From Lateolabrax maculatus (Eukaryota; Chordata; Actinopteri; Acropomatiformes; Lateolabracidae), in contig CM062199.1 of assembly GCA_031216445.1 (NCBI GenBank), positions 11,573,501-11,637,500 of the forward strand: 64,000 nucleotides of DNA, in the 5' to 3' direction. Shown piece after piece: positions 12,901 to 25,000 of this stretch. The translations under genes were made by a program, and so were the position numbers. The notes under the pieces are model-generated. The model had not been told where the DNA came from. It saw nothing but the letters and a program-made list of their open reading frames with translations, and ran no database searches. The stretch's first letter is position 1; the number at the start of each line of letters is the position of its first letter.

Positions 12901-15900
12901 GTCTAAATACAAAAATGTGGTTGACTTTCTAACATTTAAATTAGTTTCTTGGTTACCTTAAATCTTAATAGTTTTTTGGGGGAGTTTCTGCCTGTCTACT
13001 GAGTTATGAGCCGACGGTAAACATGCTGAATGTAGATGCTTCTGTAATGCTGATTTTGTTGTTTGCTTGGATCTGTTTCCTGCAGGAGAACCCAGCCCTG
13101 TCTGTGGCAGTGAAGACCTGTAAGAACTCAACATCAGATAGCGTCAGGGAAAAGTTTCTCCAAGAAGCATGTAAGTTCCTCTTGTGTGTGTTTCTCAAAT
13201 GTTACCTGCTAAAAATTATTCACCCTTTTAGTACAAAAACACCTGCAAACTGACCTTTTCCCCCCTCTTATTTCCCTGCAGTGACCATGCGTCAGTTTGA
13301 CCACCCCCACATTGTTAAGCTGATGGGAGTCATCACCGAGAATCCAGTCTGGATCATCATGGAGCTCTGCACACTTGGAGAGGTAGGACACTGATAAGAA
13401 TTTGTATAAGGGTGGAAAGTATCTGATGGTTACGTGGATGTGTTAAGAAGCATATTAAAGTGATCACAGAAACGATTTTACGGTATATACAGTATATAGA
13501 TCCAAGGGCTCATTTTCTTTTCAGTATTTAAAAAAAAAAAAAACAGGGACTTTATCAGGTGAAAATTAGATTTTTGAAATTTATTAATTCAAAAGTCTGT
13601 AAATCTCTACCGCAAACACTATTTTCTTTTTAATTGGAAAACATAGACAGTCAAATCATTCTATTTTTCTCTTGAGGTTTTTAGTAATTAAGTATTCTGA
13701 GCTGTGTTAACTGTAAACTTTGGTACAGTGTCTTTTTGTAGCATGAAACACAATACAACTTGGATGCATGGGGACATAAATCCAGGGGAAAATCAGAATT
13801 AGGGTATTTTTCTGTGAAAATCTGTAAAACATTTACATCTTCAAAGAGTTCTTTGCTAAGTTATGCTCTCTCCCTCTATCTCATATCCCTTTTGTCTGTT
13901 TTTTTGTCTTTCTGTTCTCCATAGTTACGATCGTTTCTCCAGGTGAGGAAGTACAGTCTAGATTTGGCCTCTCTTATCTTGTACTCATACCAGCTCAGCA
14001 CGGCACTGGCATATCTGGAGAGCAAGCGCTTTGTACACAGGTATTCATTAGGGTCTCCCAACACCCAAATATACCACAATGTTTAAAATTATAAAAGTTA
14101 AAATTACACTACAAAATGAATAGTAGCACTCTCATTTTGGTTTGGTCCTCAGGGATATCGCAGCACGGAACGTGTTGGTGTCTACAGTTGACTGTGTAAA
14201 GCTGGGGGACTTTGGTTTGTCACGATACATGGAGGATAGCTCTTATTACAAAGGTAAATATAACACCTCTATACGGTGTTCCCATAAATGAAAAATTCAG
14301 CATCTCTGTTTAACTTTGTTTTGTCTTTCATAACACATAGAGGAAAACACCCTTATTATTCATTGGACTGACATCAACTGAGTGTAACACAGCTCCCTTG
14401 ATCCCTGTTTTTCAGCATCTAAAGGTAAACTGCCTATTAAATGGATGGCTCCAGAATCCATCAACTTCAGACGATTTACCACAGCCAGTGATGTCTGGAT
14501 GTTCGGTAAGTTTAAGTCTGTATTGTTTTCTTCCTTTCTTTATTTATGTGTTTTGTCTTGATGTTTCAGTTTAGTTTTAGTCTGCTTCTGTTTTACTCTT
14601 TACTCTCTGCCTTTGCAGCATTTAAGAGCCAATAGGTGGCTGTCTCATAGTGAATTCATTTTTCTGTTTTTCTGTCTTTCTACAGGCGTCTGTATGTGGG
14701 AGATTCTAATGTTCGGCATCAAGCCTTTCCAGGGTGTGAAAAACAATGACGTCATTGGCAGGATAGAGAATGGCGAGCGACTGGCTATGCCCCCTCAGTG
14801 CCCTCCTACTCTCTACAGCTTGATGACAAAGTGTTGGTCGTATGATCCCAGCAAGAGGCCACGATTCACTGAACTCAAAACACAGCTGAGGTACTTAATG
14901 GAGTGTGGTTTGAGAGTGTGTGTGATTCTCTTTGTGTGTCTCAGTAAGTGAGAGCCATTTGAGGTTCAGTGTCTTACTCAAGGATGCTTTGGCAGGTGGA
15001 CAGGAGAAGCCTGGGATCAAACCACCCAACATACCTCTTGAGAGTTGTGAGAATGTTCAGTTATCATTTCTGTATACACCGATCTGCCACAACATTAAAA
15101 CCACTGACAGGTGAAGTGAATAACATTCATCTTGTTACAATGGCACCTGTCAAGGGGGTGGGATATATTAGGCAGCAAGTGAACAGTAAGTTCTTGAAGT
15201 TGATGCATTGGAAGCAGTAAAAATGGGAAAGCATAAAGATCTGAATGACTTTGAGAAGGGCCAGAGCATCTCCAAAACGGCGGGTCTTGTTTGGGTGTTC
15301 TTGCTGTGCGGTGGTAAGTAACAGCCTACCTACCAAAAGGGGTCCAAGGAAGGATAACCTGTGAACCGGCAACAGGGTCGTGGGCGCCCAAGGCTCACTG
15401 ATGCGCGAGGGGAGCGATGGCTGGCCTGTCTGGTCTGGCCCCACAGAAAAGCTAGTGTAGCACAAATTCCTGAAAAAAATGAATGCTGGCTCTGATATAA
15501 AGGTGTCAGAACACACAGTGATTCTGTTTTGGTGGCACGAGGGGGACTTACACAATATAAAGCAGGTGGTTTTAATGTTGTGGCTGATCAGCGTATGTGT
15601 TACCTCAGCTGAGGAAACATAAATATGTGGTGTTAAGATCTGTCGGTTGTGTCTATTTGCATCAGGCATTTTTTGTCCCTCATTGTAGGCTTTGAGTTTC
15701 TTGCTTTGAGTAAAAGAAGCTCAAATAATGATATGGTTTGCAGAAAAAAAGATCCAGTGGCACATTTGTTATTTATGTTTATTAAATTTGCTCATAAAAA
15801 TTATGTTTTTTACCTAGACAGTCTCCCAATAAATCGCCCCTATAATACAAAACATCTTGATTTTCTTTGCTATGTTCCCAGTAGTATCTTAAAGGTATGT

Positions 15901-18900
15901 GCCACAGTAAATTATATTTTCAGGAAGAAGTGTTTCCTTACACCTTCCTAACAGCAGGTGTCACTGTCTGTCTGCTCCACTCATCTTGTTAGATTATTAT
16001 GATTAATACAGCAAATATTATACATTTAAAATTAAGTAATATACTTTAGCCTTTTCACTTTGCCATAGACATCTTATTAATGTAATTCCAAACTCAGTTC
16101 TGTGGATAACAATGTCTAATTTTCAACAATGTGAAGTATTCAGTTTTGCCCATACCTTCTCTTCACCAGTGTAATTTACAGTGCAGCCCTAAACTATTTG
16201 GGACAGTGCTGAGTTTTTGTGACCACTTTCACCTTTAAGGATATTTGGTGTTGGTCACGTCCATATTAGACAAATAATAGAGAATTTTGCAAAGGACAAC
16301 AGTTTCTACATGGTTCAACATCCTCAAATTTAAACTGGAAGTCAGCCCTTTAACCTCATAGTGATAGTAGTCTCTTTTTAAAACAAATGTGGGCAAACAA
16401 AACTGTCTGACGGACTGCACTTTACATCCTGTTTGGGCTGATGACATTATGGTTGGCATGGTAACATAGATGTGATTGTGACGGAGATAGATTGAATAAG
16501 ATATCTTGGTCACCACTTGCCTCATTGTAAGATGATACATCACTGTCTTGTTACCAGCTTTGCCTGGAGACAAATTTGCAAAGAGAGAGACCTTATCTAT
16601 CAAGAGACAATATCCGGGGCATGTTGTGATCAGATAAGGCAGAGCTAGACAACACTGTATGTAAATAAAAAACTCTGAGTAAGTTCCAGAGTAAATCACT
16701 GTGATATTCCCTTTAAACAGGAAGGGTCCAACCTATTCATGAGTCATTTAATGCCATACTAATAATTGGGCAAGAAAATTAACCATTTGTGAAATGTTTT
16801 ATTGAAATGTTGCATTCACAAGACAGGCAACAAAAAAAATAAAGTAATTTAAATCCAAAGAACACTGGGGCACAGTGTCAGTCATCATCAAGTGCCAAGA
16901 GGAGAGGAAAAAAATATTATATCACAAAACAATTAAAGAAAGAGATTGACTCTATAAATCTGAAAGGTTTTATTATTTATGCCAGCTAGTTCAGGATTAC
17001 AGTTTGTGATTATAATTAACACTAAACGTAGGCTGCTAACAGCCAAAATGACATCACCAGCTCTCAGATCATCATTTCCTCCCATTTGTAAAACACAGGT
17101 ACACCAACGTACGTTAAAGTTAAATTAAGATAAATTTGATATATGTTCATGCATGATAAGGATTGATAAGTGTGTAACAGAATTGGAACTCCTTTTCAGA
17201 CGGTTGAGACACAGTATTAACTTAAATCTAAGACTCCCTCTGACAACCAGCGTTTTCATTAACATTAAAAAGTAAAAAGTTAAAAAGTAAAACGAGTAAA
17301 GGTTTTCAAAGACTAAATTAAACGAGAGTAGGTACTATTTTGTCGACACAAAGGCTCGTTGACTTCCTTCCTAGTGGTATATAGAAGGAGTAAGTAGGGG
17401 TAGAGCTTTTCCCAGCCACCATGAATCACCAATTTATAATCATTCAGACATGAACAGACTTGTAGTTTTTGGGAAGTTGTTTCTATGTTTCAGCATCACT
17501 TCTGATGGCAAGATAGATCGTAATAGCTGAAGTAGTGCTGGTGGTAACAAAAAAACTAGGGTATGAGTTTTAGATGGCTGCTGTAGAAGTACTACTAGCT
17601 GAGTGCCAACTTAACCTTTATCCTAGAAACAGCTGATGAAGCTTATTTATAACACGATTTTACACGAATTACACATAAATGTAAGTTATGCCAGTGTCTG
17701 AAACTCAGATGAGACACTAGTACACTACTGGTCATTAGTCAAGTACCAGGTTTGCTTCCTCTTTTTATTTCTTAAATATGAATATGTGTGGTATTCCAGA
17801 TCTCACCTGTCTTATTTTTAGACAGAGAGCAGTTTCCCTTTATGAATATGAAATCAACAAATGAACTACCGGCCACAACAGATTCTGCAGATTGGGTGCC
17901 GATGAATGTGGCAAAGATGTTTCCTCCTTTTATTATTATCATCATCTACACATAAAACGTTTTAATTGTAATTACATTTTAATGCTTATTGAAATTTGCA
18001 ATATTTGTCAGTTAGTCTTGACATACCACTTACTGCATGTGAGTGGGTGCAATTACCTCAAAAGATTAGCCCAATATTTAGTAATCTACAGGATGAAGAG
18101 TGGAAATGTACTGCTATTTACACAGTGATCATTTTTACATCCCATTGTTGATGTTGAGTTTAAAACCTTTTTCTACTCACAAACTCACAAGTTTCAGCAG
18201 CACAGCAAGATGCCATCATTGTTTCCTTCAACATGCACATTCTCTCTGTCTTGCTCTCTTTCGAGCGCATATTTAACTCCTGTGGTTTTATGAGTATTCT
18301 TAAAACCAGCATGACTCACACCTTAAATTCCACCACGATTACACTTCCAATCTTCTCAATGTCAGCTTTCCTCTCTCTCCCCCTGATTCTACTCGTCTTA
18401 CACTCTCTTGTCCTTCTCCTTTTTTATTCTCTCTTCCTGACCTCTTTCACCTTTTCACTGGGTCTTCCTGATCTCACTCTCTTATTTTGGCTCCAAACAC
18501 ATTATGGCGGTCCGCTCATTAGTCCGACACATGTACAGTATGTTTGTGGTTGTAGGTTTTAATGGGTTGAAAACCCAGTGTGGAAAAGTACATGTGAACT
18601 GCATTTGAGTGCTAATCCGACAAAATTAACATTTATTTTGATTCACCACGAATCTTGGCATGAAGAAATAGTGAGGAACCTTCAATGTGCCTCATTCAGT
18701 GTCTTGGAAACCAAGTCAATATTGACCATGTTAACTGTGGTCACTGGCTATTAATAGGGTAAAGTCACGCCATATAAGGTTATACAATTTGGTTTACTTT
18801 CGGTCTGGCTGGCTTTTATATCATAATATCAATTATAGGTCTCTCCTGCCAAATATGCAGCTCTCAGCTACTACTACAGTTTTCCTAGACGGTGGACCAA

Positions 18901-18906
18901 CATGAC

Positions 18907-18953
<47 letters not shown>

Positions 18954-18995
18954 ACACAGTGGGCAGCTGCCAGGAGCTACAGCTTTTCAACTAAC

Positions 18996-19029
<34 letters not shown>

Positions 19030-22000
19030 GAGAGAGAAAGACAGAGAATGAAAGAAGAAGGAAAAATGCAACTACTGCAGCACTGCTCTCCCTTGGTTAA
19101 GGCTCCTAATACTCAGATCATATTATCCTGAAAGTGAAGTTTATGTGTGGTGAGGGACTGTAGCCTGTAGTCTAGATGGGTTTTGTTCAGCTGCAACAGA
19201 GCATATTTGAGTCATCCTGCCAGGGATCTTTAACAGTAATGCATGTTGACCTTCAGTAGCGTATTAGTGCTGAGTGCCACCGACTCAACATCAGTTTAGT
19301 TGCTAAGTTATTCTCCAAGAAGGGCTTAACTGGATGTACTCTGGTGCTATTGGATCGGCCTGTTCTTAAGGTAAAGTATTGTCTTTCTAAATGTGGTGGT
19401 GTCATCCTACGATGGAGTGAATTTTTTTTTTCCTTTTATGCAACTTCACCTCTGTTTGGTGTACAGATGTGCTGCATTCAGGTTAGGATAGGTTGCTACA
19501 GTACCTATGAGTTCAATCCAAAGCTGTTTTGGAGCAGCCATTTTGTATGCCTCTTAAACATAATTCATAGTTGGTTGTCTGGCTGCCCTCCATGTCTTTG
19601 GATGAAATGTGTTTCTTTGCATGTCCTACTTAAGGATATGTTCACATTTTATCAATGTCACTTTTATCACTGTCTTAAAACAATACTCACAAACTCATAT
19701 GTACATTGAAACAGTTATTGGTTGCTGTAGTGGTTCCTCATGTACATACTGGCTAAAAAGAGATCTCTCCGTAAAGAGAACAAAATTCACAGTCCTCGCT
19801 CTGTGGCAAACACAAAGAGGGAATCATCCTATAACAAGGATGTATGAGGTCTGTATTGCAGCACAGAGCTGCACATGCTGAGTTAAGAGGAATTTAATGT
19901 CCTGCTTAAGAGCACTTCAGCAGGGAAGATGCTTGCTGCCATTAGTTTCAGCCTGATTTGAAGCCATCCTGCTGCCCTTTGATTTCTAATGTTGTAAACA
20001 TAAAATTTTCAATTGCATCTTTTAAACATATACTAGATAGTACATTTTTATTTCAACTATTGATCCATTAATGCATCATTAATGCATTAGCCTGGCATCT
20101 TGGATATTTACAAAGAAACCTGAACGGCGCTCGTCTCTGTCAGTCATCGTATTAAACCCGCCTCATACTAGATAAACGCTTGGTATTGGTTCGCCCAATA
20201 AAACAGCAAGGAAATCAGTTTGAATGGGAGATTTGTCTGGTTCCCAGGCTATTAATGCATGAATGTGAAGGAGGTTTTTCATACATCCTGTTTGAAAACA
20301 AACAAGTGGATAATCTTTCTACGTGTCAAACTTGGTAAGAGACAACATTCAGGTTGTTTTCAGGTAGCAGTGACATAACCTTGAGGATGGACTAGGAATC
20401 AGTAGCATTGATCCATCTAGTGGTCAGATTTTGATGAAATTGTTGTTTTGGTTTGTTTATGTTAATGTTTGAAGCTTTGAAGCCTTTTCTTTAGCATACA
20501 TGTAAGTTCTAGCAGTTGCCCCCAGGCTGTGCGGTTTACATCTTAGTGCACTTGAACCCAGACACTTAAATCGTGCTGCTCAGTTTCCACCAGTAGCGGT
20601 TGCACTGGACAGCTCCCAGGTGAAAAGTACGTGAGAGTAAAGCAGGGCGTTGTTGAAAAGTCCAAGATTGTGCAGTCAGCCCAGCCTGAGTAAATAAACT
20701 AAACAGGCCTTGTTATTCCAGGTGGTGGTGTGGTGTAGGTGGGGGAGGAGACAGTCAGTGTTGGTGTTGCCAGGTGCTGAGATTATCGTCATCAAACATA
20801 TTCACACATGATGTCATTTACTGTTAAACTGTGAAGCAAGGTTGGCAGAGTTATTCATGACTGGCATTTGGATCAATTTCTAATGACTTGGCTTGTTAAA
20901 TAGATACTAAATAAAAGGACCCAATACAGTTATGCTGTTAAAAACACAGAGAAAATACATTTACAAGCAGTTAGAGGCCCCTTTTTGCTATTTTAACAAA
21001 AAAAAAAACCTGTACATTTTAATGTTGTATGTCTTTGATTGTTCAACTTGTTCAGGACAAAAACAAAACATCTAGAAGAAATGAGAAACACATTTACAGG
21101 ATTTATCTCATAAGTCTGATCAAGACACTTTTTTTTTAAATATTAAAAAATGAAAATTAAAACAAAGCTAAACTGAAAGAAGAAGAATAGATTAAGCTTT
21201 TGAACTGAGCTATTTTGAACTGAATAATCTTTATTACTTTTTTATCATCACTGGCAGGCTGAGTAAAGTAAAAAATAATGGATTGAATATAGTATTAGTG
21301 TAAAGTTTTCATCTAGACACGTTATAATGAAATAAACATAAAACACATAAAACTACTGAAACCTGCCAGGGATTTCTTTACAGAGCAATTCAAGCATACA
21401 GTACTAAAATTATCTGTGATTTAAAAATACAAAACTAAAAAAACCTAATTTCTTCTTGTACAAAGTCAAATGGACATTAGTTAGAAATAAATGTACATTT
21501 TAAAACTAAACTAATTGATTAAAAACAATTTTTTTATTTTTAACTAATAAGTCATATTAGGAGTAATTCAAATATTGAAAGATGGCATTCTGTTATTCAA
21601 ATAAATATATCCAGAAATGATGAAAAATAATAAGATTATTTATTCATAGCTGTTGGATCTGTTTTTACAGCTTACTGTAGTTGACAACTGTTGTTTAAGT
21701 CCTGATATTGTTGTACAAATGTGTGAGAATGTGTGTTGTGATGGAAAAGAAGGACGAGAGCTGACAGGAGAATGACTTCGACAGGTGCAAACACACACAC
21801 ACACACACACGGCAGGAGACAACCAAACAGGAGGGTGATGATGTTACTAGAAATAGCTCTTACCCTTGTTGCGGAAAGGAGGGTAGAAAGATTGTGCGAC
21901 TGTGTGTGCTGGATTGTTCAACCATTCTGTTTGCAGTTTTGTGCAACCGTCAACTCTTCAGCAGCAGCTCCTTCCTCTGGGAATCTGGTTTGGTTTAGCA

Positions 22001-25000
22001 GCAGTTTTCCCAGGGAACAGGTCAGTAAGGATAATTTTAGCGAGTAAATTCAGTGTGGTATGTTTGGCTACATTAGACCTAAAAATGCTGGGTTTGGGGC
22101 GTGGGACGTTGCTTGGCCACCAAGTGACTCAATTCGTTGTTAAGCAATATCACTCAAAGATTTACTGCTTTGTTTTTTCTGACACAGCAAAGAGATGCTG
22201 TCACTAGTTTGTGTGCATATACAGTGAATTGTATATGTAGTGTATTACTGCATGGGCTCACTGAATATTATTGGGTGTTACGGAAACATTATGGGATGAA
22301 CCGTAATGGCAGTAAGAGGCTGAGCAAAAAGGCATTTCATAACTAAATGGAATTTGTTTTTCCTATGACTATAGTAGTTCTGTACAAACTGTGAGGAATC
22401 CTCAGTATGCATGAGTGTGTGTGGGTGTTACAGCCCACAGTAACAAAGCTCTGACATACACAACAATATCTCTGTGTTTATGGGACTGTCAGTAAGTTTT
22501 CATATTTCCAGCAGGAGGTAGAAAAACACTTAAGATGACAGTTTACTTTTAAAAACAACTTTTCTGTTTTTCTGAAAACCCTGTACTGTGTGATGTAAGT
22601 ACGTTTATATAATAATAAGTAGAGTTTAAAGGGTTTAATTCTATATGTTTATTTATTAGTTTGTACTAGTGATGTTGGCAGAGACAACATTGGAATATGA
22701 TATAATTTTCTTTGTTACCCTATCTATATACTTATCATCACCTTTCTCTTTCCAGTGCTGGATTAAATGCGATGACAGTTCAGCAGAAACAAATAGAAAC
22801 ACCAGTACCCTTTTTGTGTTGCATCATTTTGTGTTTTTTTTTTTTTTTTTCTTGCTTCCAGCACTATATTAGAGGAGGAGAAGCTCCAGCAGAAGGAGAG
22901 AAACAGGATGGAGATGAGGAGACAGGTCACTGTTTCCTGGGACTCTGGAGGGTCTGATGAAGCTCCACCAAAAGTAAGGCGCTACTACCCCACAGGTGTC
23001 TGTTTGTGTATGTTTGTATGAGTGCAACAGGTGTGATAATAAAGAGTATCTGTTGTTTTTGTGCTGTTTGCACTGAGACACACTGATCAATTCAAGTCCC
23101 ATGCACTATTTATTTAGGCATTACAGCCTCTCTTATATGCTTTCATGTGGAGTTAGTGATATATTCTCTGTTGTCTAATTTGCTGCATCACAAAGTGGCT
23201 GCCATTAATATTAAGACATTTAATGATTCAACTGGCAACTCATTTGATTTAAAGTTTCCTCTATTTGTATTTTTTTTTTTTTTTTGAAAGTCCATAAACT
23301 CTGCCCCCACTCCCACCTCCACTTGTCATCCCACCTCACAGCTTGTTGCCCCAGCTGCTGGCTGCTTCACCCTCACTCACTGCCCCCATGCCCCTGCTGT
23401 TAGCATCTGTTAACTGCTTCTTGTGGTTACAGCTAAAGCCATATGTCTTGGACAGTAGTTCATAAGATTTACAGATTTGTTTTTGTTTAAGCCTTCAGCG
23501 ATGCAGTCGTCCTTTCCTTAATCTAAATTTGGTTACAGGTATCAGCGAATGCTCCATTTTTTCATTTCACAACAAAGGGAATTTAAATGTTTTCTGGGAG
23601 GTAAAAGTATTTTTCTAGTGTTGGCTCTTCAGAGGCACGGTCACTGTATGGCTTTGGTTACAGTCGTGCATATTTTCTATCGGTGCTTCAGCTCGTCCCT
23701 GTCTCTCTCACCCGTCTACTACATTTCTCTGTCTTCTATGATACCTTTTATTTCCATTTGTCCCTCCTCTACCTTTGTCTCTCTGTTTGCAGCCCAGCCG
23801 TCATCCCTCCCTGCAGCCTACCTTCAGTCTGGATTGTCTGTCTGCTCCTCACCATTGCCATCCAAACCAGCGCTTTGCCTCACAGCTTTCCCTCTGTCTT
23901 GGAAACCCTCATCCTTCGTCTCCCTGCACCTCTTCTCACCTACCCACTCCTCCACTCTACTCATCATCTCTGCAATTTCCTCATCAATTTTCCTCTTCTC
24001 ATGATCCTCAGCCTCAATCACTTCCTCTTCAAAACACCACTTACTACAATCGCTCTTTCTCTCAACACAACACAAAGTTGAATCCTGAATCCAAAGATCA
24101 TCCCAGCTTGTCCCCACACTCTCATGCTAACTTCTATTCTCCGCCTCACACCAGTTCAGACAGCCTGTCCAATGGCAGCTGCCCCCGCAAGACAAATCCC
24201 CTTACTAACGGCCACCTGCTCTGTTCACCCCAGCCAAAGTCAAACAACTCACTCTCCCATCCCTGGCACTTTTCCCCACTTCTTTCCCAGTCAAGTCCCA
24301 CCCTTAACTCTCTGCCCTGCAGCATGTCAAATGTTTGTCCCCACACCCTCCAAAACATCCAGTCCAAGTCAAACTCTAATCTTAAAGGCCTGCTGTTGCC
24401 CAGTTTTCACCCTGGCTGCCAAACTAATCCCAGTACCCCACTACAACCTGAGCCTCACCCCCAGCACCAACACCCTGCTGTGCAGTCAAGTGGGAGGCCC
24501 CCACTGGCCTCCCCTGCCCCCCTCACTCTTGCACACACAGCCTACACTCGGTCTTCCACTAACCCCCATCCACTGAGTCGATTGCCAAGCCTCCCTGTAA
24601 CGACTCACACAACTTTTCCCAATTCCTGCTCTGAAAGACCCAAGTCCAGACCCTTGAAGGCAGGTAGCGTCCTGTTAAACTGGACTAAAGCTATTTTTAA
24701 CTTTTTACTTAAACAAACCTGTGTGTCTTTACCAAAAAAAGTTGCAACATTCAGGATTGTGGCCCCTTTGATAAATGTCCAGGGGGATTTAGATTCAAAG
24801 ATTTGCCAGATATGATGAGTCAGGCCTCCTGCTCAAAAAAATACTATATAGAATTTTGATCTATTGAGGCTACTGACTATGGATACATTTCTGCCTCTTT
24901 TGGACCTTTTATAGTTGTTGAACATTGGTATTGAAAATGGTGACTCTAATTTAAAGAATTTGATTCAGAGGAGCTGACACTAAAACCAGATTTTTATCTT

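Larger units (their letters stand above)
14891..22861 (+). other. Intron 20 of ptk2 (8 kb), transposon remnants only
   Basis: This is the largest intron. It holds an internally deleted Tc1-type element (15073-15597), a MITE with 9-bp target duplication (20088-20251), a (GT)n tract (18911-18951), an (AG)n tract (18997-19026) and AT-rich unique sequence. In birds and mammals the intron upstream of the FRNK start exon contains the FRNK promoter and leader exon, so this intron is the place to expect one here. I cannot point to a specific promoter. Confidence 0.6.
12647..22973 (+). other. ptk2: ptk2 exons 14-21: tyrosine kinase domain
   Basis: Exons 14-20 (12647-14890) encode the kinase domain, and exon 21 (22862-22973) follows an 8-kb intron. 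Visible motifs are the glycine loop GEGQFGDVH, catalytic lysine K476 in AVKTCK, HRDIAARN (catalytic D568), DFGLSRY, activation-loop tyrosines in SSYYKASKG (human Y576/577 equivalents), PIKWMAPESINFRRF, and VCMWEILMFGIKPFQGVKN. All catalytic residues are intact, so the enzyme should be active. Exon 21 ends with SDEAPPK, the first half of the proline-rich region that continues in exon 22 as PSRPGYP. The exon 17 sequence contains an internal CAG/GTGAGG that looks like a splice site but is read through. Confidence 0.95.

Noticed and set aside
13925..14040. Internal CAG|GTGAGG in ptk2 exon 17
   Set aside because: Reading through gives the conserved SFLQVRKYSLDLA, so the site is not a required donor.
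15127..15669. 180-codon open frame on the - strand
   Set aside because: It is the antisense of the Tc1 element and its flank, so a shadow.
16235..16699. 154-codon open frame on the - strand in ptk2 intron 20
   Set aside because: Composition is intronic, no motif or splice context, and no resemblance to a known protein.
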